A stretch of 62,300 nucleotides of DNA. Origin: Deltaproteobacteria bacterium. Its GTDB lineage: Bacteria > Desulfobacterota > Syntrophorhabdia > Syntrophorhabdales > JANXAF01. Location: assembly GCA_026417175.1 (NCBI GenBank), contig JAOADT010000012.1:1-62300 (forward strand). The letters run 5' to 3'. Shown here one piece after another: positions 26,407 through 35,101 of this stretch; position 1 is the stretch's first letter; each line of letters opens with the position of its first letter. A model generated the notes under the pieces. The model had not been told where the DNA came from and ran no database searches. It was given only the letters and a program-made list of their open reading frames with translations. Position numbers and translations under genes: made by a program.

Positions 26407-27468
26407 ATGGGAAAGTTCACGAGGACCTTCAAAGAAATAAAAAAAGATATGTTTCAGGAATGCGGGGGTAAAGCCTCGCATCTTGGTGAATTAACAAGTA
26501 TGGGATTAAATGTCCCTTACGGTTTTTGTCTCGTAGCGGACGCTTTTTTTCATCATTTAAGGGAAAACAACTTGGAAAATGAAGTTTTTGCAATTGCAAA
26601 AACCATAAATTACGATGATATTAGAGACTTGGATCAAAAGACAGAGAAAATCCGTTCTCTCATAGAGAGTGCCCCAATTCCCCGAGAAATAGAGGAAGAG
26701 GTAGTTGAGAATTACAATTTATTAGGTAAAAATGAGCCATTTGTGGCTGTTCGCTCTTCGGTCGCGATTAAGGACAGTGAGATTTCGTCTTTTCCTGGTC
26801 TCATGGATACGTATCACTACATCAAAGGTGCCAAAACCATAATGGACTATGTCAAGAAATGCTGGGCATCGGTTTTTACCTCAAGAGCGACCGCTGCAAG
26901 GTTTAAAAAAGGGATAGAGCATGAAAGGGCAATAATAGCGCCTATAATTCAGCGGATGGTGAACGCTAGATGTGCCGGAGTCATGTTTACGCTGAATCCT
27001 GTAAATGGGGACATATCTAAGATCGTTATAGAGGGAGCTTGGGGCATAGGCGAGGGAGTCGTCTCGGGTAATATAACCCCTGACAGATTCGTTGTAGACA
27101 AAGTAATCTTGGAGGTAAGTGAGAGAACCATATCATGCAAACAATTACAATACGTTTACGATCCTGACCAGAGAAAACCTGTTTACAAAGAGGTGTCTAT
27201 AGAAAATCAAAAGAGGTGTTGTCTTGAAGAAAGAGAAATCATGGAGCTTGTAAGACTGGCAAAAGTGATCGAAGACCATTACGGTACTCCAATGGATATA
27301 GAATGGGCTATTGATAGAGATTTTGAGTTTCCGGAAAATGTTTTCATCCTTCAAGCAAGAGCTGAATCAGTCTGGAGTAAAAAGAAGACTGAACCAGTCG
27401 TCGGAAAAAAAACAGGTTATGAACTTATCATGGAGAGAGCCATGAAAACAATAAAACTGGCTCAGTAG
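26407..27468 (+). CDS. ppsB: Phenylphosphate synthase-like subunit B (PEP-synthase ATP-grasp domain)
   Basis: A 353-residue (~40 kDa) protein equivalent to the N-terminal nucleotide-binding domain of PEP synthase. Visible elements are FQECGGKASHLGELTSMG (residues ~17-34), VAVRSSVAIKDSEISSFPG (~115-133), the segment around RCAGVMFTLNP (~194-204), and the metal/ATP region MDIEWAID and FILQARAE near 298-318. It likely transfers phosphate from ATP to His572 of subunit A. Its ~40-kDa size matches Thauera protein 2. Start 26407 follows a G-run; the upstream in-frame Met inside ppsA is less likely. Confidence 0.82.
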   Translation: MGKFTRTFKEIKKDMFQECGGKASHLGELTSMGLNVPYGFCLVADAFFHHLRENNLENEVFAIAKTINYDDIRDLDQKTEKIRSLIESAPIPREIEEEVVENYNLLGKNEPFVAVRSSVAIKDSEISSFPGLMDTYHYIKGAKTIMDYVKKCWASVFTSRATAARFKKGIEHERAIIAPIIQRMVNARCAGVMFTLNPVNGDISKIVIEGAWGIGEGVVSGNITPDRFVVDKVILEVSERTISCKQLQYVYDPDQRKPVYKEVSIENQKRCCLEEREIMELVRLAKVIEDHYGTPMDIEWAIDRDFEFPENVFILQARAESVWSKKKTEPVVGKKTGYELIMERAMKTIKLAQ

Positions 27469-27500
27469 AGTCTTAAAAAGATAATATCTCTTTAAAAGTC

Positions 27501-27532
27501 TTGACATTTGATGTGGGTTTGAGATGTAAAAT
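27501..27532 (+). promoter_or_regulatory. Possible internal promoter for the aryl-CoA ligase
   Basis: TTGACA (27501-27506) is followed after 18 bp by TGTAAA (27525-27530), or after 20 bp by TAAAAT. The -35 is perfect but the -10 is poor or badly spaced. It could give the ligase its own transcription separate from ppsAB. Confidence 0.4.
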
Positions 27533-27547
27533 AGTGTGGAGGTGAAT

Positions 27548-28876
27548 ATGGTGCAAAGAGACAGTATTTACTGGAATCCCATATTGGAAACCATGCCCAG
27601 GGAAAAGTTAAAGGAGTTGCAAATCAAAAAATTTAAAAGAATCTTTGAATGGGCCTACAATAACTCTCCATTTTACAGGAAGTTATACAAAGAGGCGGGA
27701 ATAGAACCAGGGGATATAAAGTCTTACGAAGATATAAAGAAAGTACCTAAGATAGATAAGGCTATGCTTAGGGATGTTCAGACGAGAGAACCGTTCCCTT
27801 ACGGCGATATTCTTGCAGTTCCCTTGAAGGACATTGTTGTATTTCGGCAGACTAGTGGTACCACAGGTACGCCTGTATATCAGGCGGACACTTGGCAGGA
27901 CTGGGAATGGTGGTCCGAGTGTTGGGCTTATATACTTTATGCTCAGGGTTACAGAGATACGGATAGGTTTTTTCTCCCATTCGGTTATAACATATTTGTG
28001 GCCTTTTGGGCAGCTCATTATGCTGCAGAGAAAATAGGTTGTGAGGTCATACCAGGAGGTGTTCTGGATACGGAGGCACGGATTTTAAAGATGCAGGAAC
28101 TAAAATGTACTGCCTTTGCGGCGACCCCGACGTATGTTTTAGGAATGGCGGACACAGCGAGAAAAATGGGTATTGATCCAAGATCAATAGGAATAAAGAA
28201 GATCACGTGTGCGGGAGAACCTGGTGCGAGCATACCTACAACTAAACAGAGGATGGAAGAGGCTTGGGGTGCAAAGGTTTATGATCATATAGGGGCAACT
28301 GAAATAGGGGCATGGAGCTATATGTGTACGGAGCAGAAAGGGCTTCATGTGAACGAGGCATTTTTCTTGGTAGAAATAGAAGATACAGAGACAGGAGAGA
28401 TAATCGAAGAACCCATGAAGCAAGGAAAAATGATCGTAACCGCTCTTGATAGGATTGGAAAGCCATGCATCCGTTTTGACTCAAAGGATGTGATTAGGTG
28501 GGCCGATTACGACTGCCCGTGCGGTAGAACATTCAGGATGATAGATGGTGGTGTCATTGGAAGAGCAGATGACATTACAAAAGTCAAGGGTGTTCTTCTA
28601 GCTCCTACTGCGATCGAAGAAGTAGTCAGAAGTTTCAAAGAACTGAGTGATGAATATGAGGTCGTTGTGTCAAAGAAAGGTGACATTGACGACATTCTTC
28701 TTAAGATAGAAATATTGCCGGAGCATGAAGGGAAAAAAGAAGAGATTCTGTCACGACTTAAGGATCAACTCAGGGTAAAAACGAATCTCGGTTACCGAAT
28801 CGAGGTACATCCTTACGGTTCACTCCCACGGTACGATGTGAAAGCTAAGAGATTCAAAGATTTGAGAAAACATTAA
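27548..28876 (+). CDS. Aryl-CoA ligase, phenylacetate-CoA ligase (PaaK) family
   Basis: A 442-residue AMP- and CoA-forming ligase of the PaaK type. The ATP-binding loop is RQTSGTTGTPVYQA (near 99-112). YDHIGATEIGAWSY is the aromatic-acid and adenylate region. GRADDITKVKGVLLAP leads the C-terminal domain. Context suggests it converts a carboxylated product such as 4-hydroxybenzoate to its CoA thioester, but PaaK-like enzymes accept many aromatic acids. GGAGGTG before ATG 27548 fixes the start; a GTG at 27536 lies upstream of that site. Confidence 0.88.
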   Translation: MVQRDSIYWNPILETMPREKLKELQIKKFKRIFEWAYNNSPFYRKLYKEAGIEPGDIKSYEDIKKVPKIDKAMLRDVQTREPFPYGDILAVPLKDIVVFRQTSGTTGTPVYQADTWQDWEWWSECWAYILYAQGYRDTDRFFLPFGYNIFVAFWAAHYAAEKIGCEVIPGGVLDTEARILKMQELKCTAFAATPTYVLGMADTARKMGIDPRSIGIKKITCAGEPGASIPTTKQRMEEAWGAKVYDHIGATEIGAWSYMCTEQKGLHVNEAFFLVEIEDTETGEIIEEPMKQGKMIVTALDRIGKPCIRFDSKDVIRWADYDCPCGRTFRMIDGGVIGRADDITKVKGVLLAPTAIEEVVRSFKELSDEYEVVVSKKGDIDDILLKIEILPEHEGKKEEILSRLKDQLRVKTNLGYRIEVHPYGSLPRYDVKAKRFKDLRKH

Positions 28877-28889
28877 AAGGAGATCAGCT

Positions 28890-29072
28890 ATGGTGACGTA
28901 CGATATAGATGCGATGGATAGGAAAATAAAGGAAATAAAAAAAGCAGCTGAAGAACTAGAGATGATCGGAGGAGAAATAGAGGCTGTAAAAAGAAATCTC
29001 ACTAGACTTAAGGCAACAATAAAAATGCTGGAACTCAATATCTCTGACGCAAAACTTGTTTATTTTTCATAA
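28890..29072 (+). CDS. 60-residue coiled-coil protein
   Basis: A small acidic/basic heptad-rich protein (IKEIKKAAEELEMIGGEIEA and onward), predicted to be a single long helix or helical hairpin. A good AGGAG site lies 7-10 nt before ATG 28890 and the gene follows the ligase after 13 nt, so I judge it real. I do not recognise the family. It could be a small partner of the ligase or of phenylphosphate synthase. Its stop codon overlaps the end of the convergent molybdopterin gene by 6 nt. Confidence 0.65.
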   Translation: MVTYDIDAMDRKIKEIKKAAEELEMIGGEIEAVKRNLTRLKATIKMLELNISDAKLVYFS

Positions 29073-31190
29073 ATCTAAGATGGGAGTTATCTTGCACGGA
29101 ATTGCCCTTAAGTTTGGCGTCCCAAATTCTTCTCCATAAGGTGGGTCGTCACCTATAAGTATATTTATGTTTGCTTTATCCCATCCGAATAGTTCTCCAG
29201 CATTCTTTTCTGGGAAATACCACCCGTAGTCCACATATACTGTATTTTCATGCATATGTGGTTCGATCCGAACTTTCTGTATAATCCTTCCTAGATTTGT
29301 TTCCACGTAAACGTAAGAACCTTCTTTTATTCCCAGAGATTTCGCTACATTAGGATGAATTAAAACGAGTGGTTCGGGATATTTTTTTCTTAAAGCGTCT
29401 ATGTTCTTTCCTCCTGAGTGTCTAAAGTAAGATCTTTTTAGACTGGTAAGTATAAATGGATAGTTAGTATCCAAACGGGATGATAGTACCCGTTCCACAT
29501 CAATTGAAGGAATAGGGTCATAGCCCCATTCTTTAAGTTTTTTTGAGTATATCTCTACCTTTCCGGAATCGGTGGGAAATCCGTGGTTTACATGATTATG
29601 AGGCATTGGTTTACCACTCATAATTCCTGTTTCTCTGAAGTTGTCGAATGTAATCCCAAGTGGAGAAAGTATATTATCTAAACATTCCTTCTCTTCTTCC
29701 CAAAAGAGATCTCCAAACCCCAAAGGTTTTGAAAGATCCCTCAATATCTCGTAATCTGACTTGACAGAAGAAGTCTGAACCACTTTTTGCTGGATGGAAA
29801 GAACGGGTAATGAGTACGGAGGAAGAACAAGACTGTCAAATTCAAAAAAGGTTGCAGCCGGAAGCACGTAATGTGCAAGATGTGCGGTTGGTGTCATAAA
29901 ATGGTCCGAGACAATGAGAAGCTCAACCTTTTTTAGTGCTTCATAGACCTTTCTCGCATTAGGGTAGGTAAGTAAAAAGTTTCCTCCTTGGATGTATACG
30001 CATTTGACTTCGTAAGGATCTCCTTTGAGTATGGCATCTATTACAAGCTGGGGAAGTGCATAGAAGATACTTGGTAACATGAAACCTGCACCACCGATTC
30101 TTTTTTCTCTTTCTTCAAGAGGAACAAGATCTTGTAAAGTCAATTCGGGTATTCCCCTTTTCTTTATGGCAGGGGGAGAAAAATACATATCGCCACCGGG
30201 CACACCTAGATTTCCAGAAATTGCTCTCAATATGCATATAGCACGAGCGGTTTGAAAGTTGTGAACGGTATGATCGATGCCATTTCCCCACTGAATAACA
30301 GACGGTCTTTTTTTGGCGTAAACTCTTGCAACTTCTTTGATGAGTCCTGAGCTGACATCGGTTATTTTTTCAATGATGTCTAAGTCGTATCGTCGTATTT
30401 CTTTTTGGAGTTCCTCGAAACCGATTGTGTATTTGTCAATAAATTCCGCGTCATAAAGAGACTCATCTACGATAACATAGATAATACCCAGCGCTAGCGC
30501 AAGATCTGTACCAGGTCTTATCTTGACCCAAATATCTGCAAGTTTTGCCACATCAGTCCGCAATGGATCGATGACTATAAGGAATGAACCTTTCTTTTTT
30601 GCCTCTTTGATTCTTTCATAAACATGATGCAACGTTTCAGAGACGTTATTGGCCCACACTATTATGCATCCTGGAGGATGCTCCAAGTCTCCTATTGCAT
30701 AGTATCCGTATGTTATGTCTGATGCAACTTTACGTGGAATAAAACATACATGTCCCATGGAGGTAATATTGGGACTTCCAAATGCATTAGCGAATCGGGA
30801 TAGATAATCATCTTGTAATCCCTTTGCCGCCCCTCTCATGAAAACAACAGATTTCGCTCCATATTTCTTTTTAATTCTGTTCATCCCTTCTGCTATTTCA
30901 TTAATCGCTTCTCTCCATGTTATGGGATTCCAGTTACCGTTCTTACTTTTTTTAAGTGGTGCCCTTAATCTCTGGGGATGATAAAGGTAATCCATCGCCC
31001 TTTTACCCTTAACGCATAGTTTTCCCCTGTTTAAGGGATGTTCTAAATCACCTTCTATTTTTGTTACGCGTCCTCCGACAACGTGTATAAGGATCCCACA
31101 ACCTATTTGACAAAGTCCACAGGTACTTCTTACAGGTTTTTCACTAAAAGTCTTATATAAAGTCTTATATCTTGAAAAGCCTTTTTGCAT
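29067..31190 (-). CDS. Molybdopterin oxidoreductase (DMSO reductase family)
   Basis: A 707-residue Mo/W-bis-MGD enzyme. An N-terminal [4Fe-4S] site has Cys24, Cys27, Cys31 and Cys59 (STCGLCQIGC, then NRGKLCVKGK). A likely Mo-ligating Cys is in SMGHVCFIPRKVA (near 145). Cofactor-binding segments include IVIDPLRTDVAKLADIWVKI and the C-terminal molybdopterin dinucleotide-binding domain. No Tat signal is seen, so it is cytoplasmic. Context with AprBA-like proteins suggests hydroxylation or redox change of a ring or side chain. Resorcinol hydroxylase and transhydroxylases belong to this family, but the substrate here is unknown. Last gene of its operon. Confidence 0.87.
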   Translation of the reverse strand: MQKGFSRYKTLYKTFSEKPVRSTCGLCQIGCGILIHVVGGRVTKIEGDLEHPLNRGKLCVKGKRAMDYLYHPQRLRAPLKKSKNGNWNPITWREAINEIAEGMNRIKKKYGAKSVVFMRGAAKGLQDDYLSRFANAFGSPNITSMGHVCFIPRKVASDITYGYYAIGDLEHPPGCIIVWANNVSETLHHVYERIKEAKKKGSFLIVIDPLRTDVAKLADIWVKIRPGTDLALALGIIYVIVDESLYDAEFIDKYTIGFEELQKEIRRYDLDIIEKITDVSSGLIKEVARVYAKKRPSVIQWGNGIDHTVHNFQTARAICILRAISGNLGVPGGDMYFSPPAIKKRGIPELTLQDLVPLEEREKRIGGAGFMLPSIFYALPQLVIDAILKGDPYEVKCVYIQGGNFLLTYPNARKVYEALKKVELLIVSDHFMTPTAHLAHYVLPAATFFEFDSLVLPPYSLPVLSIQQKVVQTSSVKSDYEILRDLSKPLGFGDLFWEEEKECLDNILSPLGITFDNFRETGIMSGKPMPHNHVNHGFPTDSGKVEIYSKKLKEWGYDPIPSIDVERVLSSRLDTNYPFILTSLKRSYFRHSGGKNIDALRKKYPEPLVLIHPNVAKSLGIKEGSYVYVETNLGRIIQKVRIEPHMHENTVYVDYGWYFPEKNAGELFGWDKANINILIGDDPPYGEEFGTPNLRAIPCKITPILDL

Positions 31191-32157
31191 TTTCAGAGAA
31201 AATTTTTTCCTTTTCTTCCTCTTTTAAGTTAAGGGCCCTTACACTTTTAATAGCCTTATCTATACCGCCAATAGGATGGGCGTAATCTGTACCAAAAAGC
31301 ACACGATCTGTTCCCATGAATTCTATTGCACAAAGAAGAGATGGAGTGTGGAAAGAGATAGAGTCAACGTACACATTCTCTCTGTAATATTGGGAGGGCT
31401 CTTTTTTTAGACAAAACCTATAATCTTTGCCATATGCTTTATACGCATCGTTTATCCTACCTACAAGGTACGGAAAGACTCCACCAAGGTGAGGATGAAT
31501 AATCTTGAGATCGGGAAATCTGTCGAATATCCCGAAGTATATGAGTCCCGTGACAGCAATTGTAGTATCCATTACAAATCCAAAGAGAGGAACGGGCATC
31601 ATAACTTTTTTTAGAACTGTCGAAGTAATTGGGGGACCCGGATGGATGAGTATAGGAAGATTGAGAGAAGAAGCAGCTTCATAAATTGGGTAAAATTCTT
31701 GAAAGTATATGGGCTTACCACAAACATTAGAGAACATTATGATCCCTTTAGCACCTAGATCCGTTTTTGCTCTTTCGAGTTCTTTTATGGATGCGGGAAT
31801 ATCTTGTAAGGGTAGAACAGCGTAAAATTGAAATCTCCCTTTACTTCTCTGGCAGAGTGTGGCGAAATAGTCGTTCAACCTCTTTGCCCACGGTATGCCA
31901 TCCCTTTTGGGAGCAAGCTCAACTGAAGGTGTACTTAGGCTTATAATTTGCACATCAATCTTTTTTTCGTCCATATCCTGGAGTCTAGCCTCGGGATCTA
32001 TGTGACCTTTTTTTTCTATGGTGGCAAGCCTTGTTCCTTTAAAATAGATTAAAATCTTATCGTCCTTTTTTCTCACTGCCAAAGTCTTAGAATGTTTTTC
32101 TAGGTAGTCGAGCCATTCCTTAGGGTAAAGATGGTTGTGAACATCTATTATCCTCAT
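31165..32157 (-). CDS. Amidohydrolase (ACMSD/resorcylate decarboxylase-like), copy 2
   Basis: A 330-residue TIM-barrel metal enzyme. The N-terminal HxH is present in IDVHNHLYP. Other ligands are His in ILIHPGPP, His in KIIHPHLGGVFPY and Asp in VLFGTDYAHPIGG. This set matches the non-hydrolytic decarboxylase/hydratase branch of amidohydrolases. It may decarboxylate or hydrate an intermediate of the operon's pathway. It overlaps the molybdopterin gene by 26 nt. The sequence is clearly related to copy 1 at 34079 but diverged. Confidence 0.85.
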   Translation of the reverse strand: MRIIDVHNHLYPKEWLDYLEKHSKTLAVRKKDDKILIYFKGTRLATIEKKGHIDPEARLQDMDEKKIDVQIISLSTPSVELAPKRDGIPWAKRLNDYFATLCQRSKGRFQFYAVLPLQDIPASIKELERAKTDLGAKGIIMFSNVCGKPIYFQEFYPIYEAASSLNLPILIHPGPPITSTVLKKVMMPVPLFGFVMDTTIAVTGLIYFGIFDRFPDLKIIHPHLGGVFPYLVGRINDAYKAYGKDYRFCLKKEPSQYYRENVYVDSISFHTPSLLCAIEFMGTDRVLFGTDYAHPIGGIDKAIKSVRALNLKEEEKEKIFSENAKRLFKI

Positions 32158-32169
32158 TTGAAGCTCCTC

Positions 32170-32373
32170 TCAATATATCATCTCCGGACTAAACATTATC
32201 TTTATAGCAGCAGTTGGGCATTCCAGCCGGCATGAACCACAGTGCCAGCATTCGTCTGGATACTTTACAATCGGTGATTTTTTTTCATGATCGAAGTGTA
32301 TTACATCAAGAGGACACACCCTATCACATATGGAACATCCGGAGCACTTATTCATATCTATAAAAGGTGGCAT
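32170..32373 (-). CDS. 2x[4Fe-4S] ferredoxin, AprB N-terminal-like
   Basis: A 67-residue ferredoxin with two cluster motifs, KCSGCSICDRVCPLDVIHFD and ECWHCGSCRLECPTAAI. The MPPFIDMNKC start and CWHCGSC spacing resemble the N-terminal ferredoxin domain of adenylylsulfate reductase beta subunit (AprB), without the AprB C-terminal tail. It lies 11 nt after an AprA-like flavoprotein gene, so the two probably form an electron-transfer pair. Its partner may instead be the downstream molybdopterin enzyme. Confidence 0.85.
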   Translation of the reverse strand: MPPFIDMNKCSGCSICDRVCPLDVIHFDHEKKSPIVKYPDECWHCGSCRLECPTAAIKIMFSPEMIY

Positions 32374-32384
32374 TTCTTCTCCCT

Positions 32385-34070
32385 TTAAATTATTTTCGTA
32401 TAATCAAGTTTTTTGAATTCTTTTTTTATCTTGCCATTTTCTTGCCATATAACAATCTCACCTTCAAATTCTTCCCTAGTTTCGGGATAATCCGACCTGA
32501 AATGGAATACACCAAATCTAGTTTCTTTTCTCTCCAGAGATGCATGGCACATAATCTTTCCTACTTCCAAGATCTGTTTTGCTTCATGCACTCTCATGAG
32601 CTCATGAAAGTCTTTTGCTTTTAACTTTTCTGCTTCTTCAGAAAGCATTTCAAGTTTTTGAATCGCCACCTTTAGGCTTTTTTCATTTCTCACAGGTCCT
32701 GCGTAATCCCACATTATTCTCCTTATTGTGTTCTCAATAATCTGGAACGGAATACCGTCTTTTTTGGTAAGGGGCACATATATTGAGCTCTTTATCTTTT
32801 GAATTTCTTTTACGTCGTTTTTCGGTAAATACGAGAGACCCTGTGCGTATTCCACCGCTTTTTTTCCAGCAAGATATCCTCCTGTGGTACACACGTGAAC
32901 ACACCTCATCTGGTCCGTACAATCTCCGGCACCGAATAGACCTTTAACTGAGCTAGAGGTATCTTCATCTATCATAATTCCACTCCCACACACTTCGGCT
33001 GGCCCGGCCTGCATTCCCTCAGAGTACATTACTTCAAGTGGATCTTTTGAAAGATCTATACCTTTTTGTTGAAGAAAATCTGGAAGTGTGTCTTTATCGT
33101 AACCGAGGGTCTTATTTAGGTGATCTATCTCACTTTTTGAGAGATGTGTGCAATCTATATAAATGGGACCGTTGCCTTTCTGGATTTCTTTTATTACCGC
33201 CTCTACGAGTGCGCTCCTTGGAGCTTTATCTCCCATAGGATGGTATCTTTTCATAAATTCTTCTCCACGGGCATTTATGAATCTGCCACCCATCCCTGTG
33301 AGAGCATTAAGACCGGCTGCACTGAATCCTTTAGGAACGACAGTGATCCTCATATACTCCATATTCGCCAATTTCGCGCCTACCTTAAAGGCCATCACCT
33401 GGGCGCCACCCGTGTCCGCGGGGCACTGCCACGTGTTAAACGGAAGACCTGTTGGGTTCTGAAAGAGCCTAGTTGTGCAGCCAGTAGCCAATATAGTCGC
33501 CTTTGACTTTATAATGTAAAAATCACCGGTTCTTATATTGAAGCCCAATGCTCCTATTACTTTATCCCCATCGAAAAGAAGGTCTGTTATCATACATTTT
33601 TCGATAACCTTGACCCCAAGTCTTTTTGCTTCTCTTGCAAGTGCAGGTTTCAAATTCTTACCATTAAAGTTTATAAAGTAGGGGCCAGGTTGGCCTAAAG
33701 CCCGTGTCCTAAAATACGTACCATCGCTCTGCTTTAATGTACAACCGATTCTTTCCATTCTTTCTAGCGCGTCTTCCAGTTCCCTGCAAAAGACCGCATC
33801 CTGTATTTTTATGTTAATAGCCCCTCTAGCTATTTTTGCAACATACTCAAGATAAGCTTCTCTTGTGTCCCATGGTGCCGTATTCAAATAGGCCATGAAA
33901 TGGTCCACCCCACCAGCTATAGCACCACATCTCTCCAGAGAGGCTTTTTCAGCTATAATTACCTTAGCCTTTCTTTCGAGAGCAGCAATCGCAGCATTAT
34001 TACCCGCGAGCCCGCCTCCAACGACAAGTACATCTGTCTCAAATATGTGTTCTCTGATCTGGGATAACAT
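32385..34070 (-). CDS. AprA/fumarate reductase-like FAD protein
   Basis: A 561-residue flavoprotein. The N-terminal FAD fold is TDVLVVGGGLAGNNAAIAA (~13-31). RCGAIAGGVDHFMAYLN (~47-63), ILATGCTTRLFQNPTG (~195-210) and GLFGAGDCTDQMRC (~376-389) follow the layout of AprA and the succinate dehydrogenase/fumarate reductase flavoproteins. The C-terminal helical domain starts around 430. The AprB-like ferredoxin follows directly. Dissimilatory APS reductase is unlikely because sat and qmo genes are absent and the setting is catabolic. The substrate is unknown. Confidence 0.82.
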   Translation of the reverse strand: MLSQIREHIFETDVLVVGGGLAGNNAAIAALERKAKVIIAEKASLERCGAIAGGVDHFMAYLNTAPWDTREAYLEYVAKIARGAINIKIQDAVFCRELEDALERMERIGCTLKQSDGTYFRTRALGQPGPYFINFNGKNLKPALAREAKRLGVKVIEKCMITDLLFDGDKVIGALGFNIRTGDFYIIKSKATILATGCTTRLFQNPTGLPFNTWQCPADTGGAQVMAFKVGAKLANMEYMRITVVPKGFSAAGLNALTGMGGRFINARGEEFMKRYHPMGDKAPRSALVEAVIKEIQKGNGPIYIDCTHLSKSEIDHLNKTLGYDKDTLPDFLQQKGIDLSKDPLEVMYSEGMQAGPAEVCGSGIMIDEDTSSSVKGLFGAGDCTDQMRCVHVCTTGGYLAGKKAVEYAQGLSYLPKNDVKEIQKIKSSIYVPLTKKDGIPFQIIENTIRRIMWDYAGPVRNEKSLKVAIQKLEMLSEEAEKLKAKDFHELMRVHEAKQILEVGKIMCHASLERKETRFGVFHFRSDYPETREEFEGEIVIWQENGKIKKEFKKLDYTKII

Positions 34071-34078
34071 CTTTCCCC

Positions 34079-35101
34079 CTAAATTTTAAGGAGCTTTTTA
34101 GCATTTTCTTCAAATATGGCTTTTCTTTCCCTCTCGGTCAATATGTCCATCTTTTCTATGATATCAATCGTTTCTCTTATATAGGGAGAGTCTTGCTCGT
34201 GAACGTTTGGTCTTGAGTCAAAAGGCATGTCAGTTCCAAAAACTACGTGGTCGACTCCGAAAAAAAGAATTCCACATCTCGTAGATTCCCTTGCACCAAA
34301 AAGTGCAGTGTCTGCATAAAACATTCTAAAGTAGTCGATTGGCCTTTTTTTCATGGACCTTATTAACGAAACGTAATCTTCGTCAGAGGTTCTAGATCCT
34401 AGCATATCCCATGCAGGACCCACTCTACCTGCCTGGTAAGGTGCAATTCCTCCTAAGTGATGGGTTATTATTTTTATATTAGGGTATTTCTCAAAAATCT
34501 TCCCAAATACAAGATGGGCCATGCAAACACTTGTCTCGTAAGGCCACCCAAATATAAACCATATTTCATAGTGACTTTTTTTCTCCGTTTTATAATCGGG
34601 AAAGTCAGCTCCTCTTGCGGGATGGATCCATATGGGTCTATCTATTTCAGCCATGTATTTGAAAAGAGGGTCAAATTCTGGTTTATCAAGTGGTTTACCT
34701 AAAACATTGGTGAATAACTGAATACCGAACGCTCCCAGTTCATTTATGGCTCTATCTGCTTCTTTTAGTGACGCATCTATATCGTTTAGAGGCAATGAAG
34801 CAACAAACCCCAAAAATCTATCCGGATATTTCTGAACCAATTCCTTCATTGAATCATTTGCGATTTTTGCAAGCTCAACTGTGACAGATGGCGGTCCAAA
34901 AGTTTCAATAGGAGGTGCTGCAAGCGTGAGAACCTGGACATAATCCTGAAATTTATCTATTAGTCTGAACCGATCATCAAGATCATAAAGTGCAAAAAGG
35001 TTTCTAACTCTCTTGTTCATGTCCTTTGCATCTGGAGCTAATGCCGATACTTTATCCAAGTATTTCCTAGGCAGAATGTGGCAGAACATATCGATCTTCA
35101 T
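34079..35101 (-). CDS. Amidohydrolase (ACMSD-like), copy 1, atypical metal site
   Basis: A 340-residue TIM-barrel protein. The N-terminal motif is IDMFCHILP: the first His of the normal HxH is Phe. The later ligands look intact (IWIHPARGA, IITHHLGGIAPY, VFGTDMPFD). It is paralogous to copy 2 in the same operon. The change may indicate a different metal arrangement or a distinct subfamily, as some family decarboxylases replace this residue. It overlaps the TRAP permease gene by 4 nt (ATGA), which suggests coupled translation. Confidence 0.83.
   Translation of the reverse strand: MKIDMFCHILPRKYLDKVSALAPDAKDMNKRVRNLFALYDLDDRFRLIDKFQDYVQVLTLAAPPIETFGPPSVTVELAKIANDSMKELVQKYPDRFLGFVASLPLNDIDASLKEADRAINELGAFGIQLFTNVLGKPLDKPEFDPLFKYMAEIDRPIWIHPARGADFPDYKTEKKSHYEIWFIFGWPYETSVCMAHLVFGKIFEKYPNIKIITHHLGGIAPYQAGRVGPAWDMLGSRTSDEDYVSLIRSMKKRPIDYFRMFYADTALFGARESTRCGILFFGVDHVVFGTDMPFDSRPNVHEQDSPYIRETIDIIEKMDILTERERKAIFEENAKKLLKI

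Noticed and set aside
24501-27468. PpsA/PpsB as a split PEP synthase for gluconeogenesis
   Set aside because: The large subunit's N-terminal part does not resemble the PEP-binding barrel, the sizes match phenylphosphate synthase, and the operon is aromatic-linked.
27469-27500. AT-rich dyad after ppsB (GATAATATC with flanking A/T tracts) as a terminator
   Set aside because: The stem is very weak, has mismatches and lacks GC pairs. It is more likely incidental AT-rich DNA before the ligase promoter.
32170-34070. AprBA-like pair as evidence for sulfate reduction
   Set aside because: The ferredoxin lacks the AprB tail, and sat, qmo and dsr genes are absent. The setting is a catabolic transport operon.
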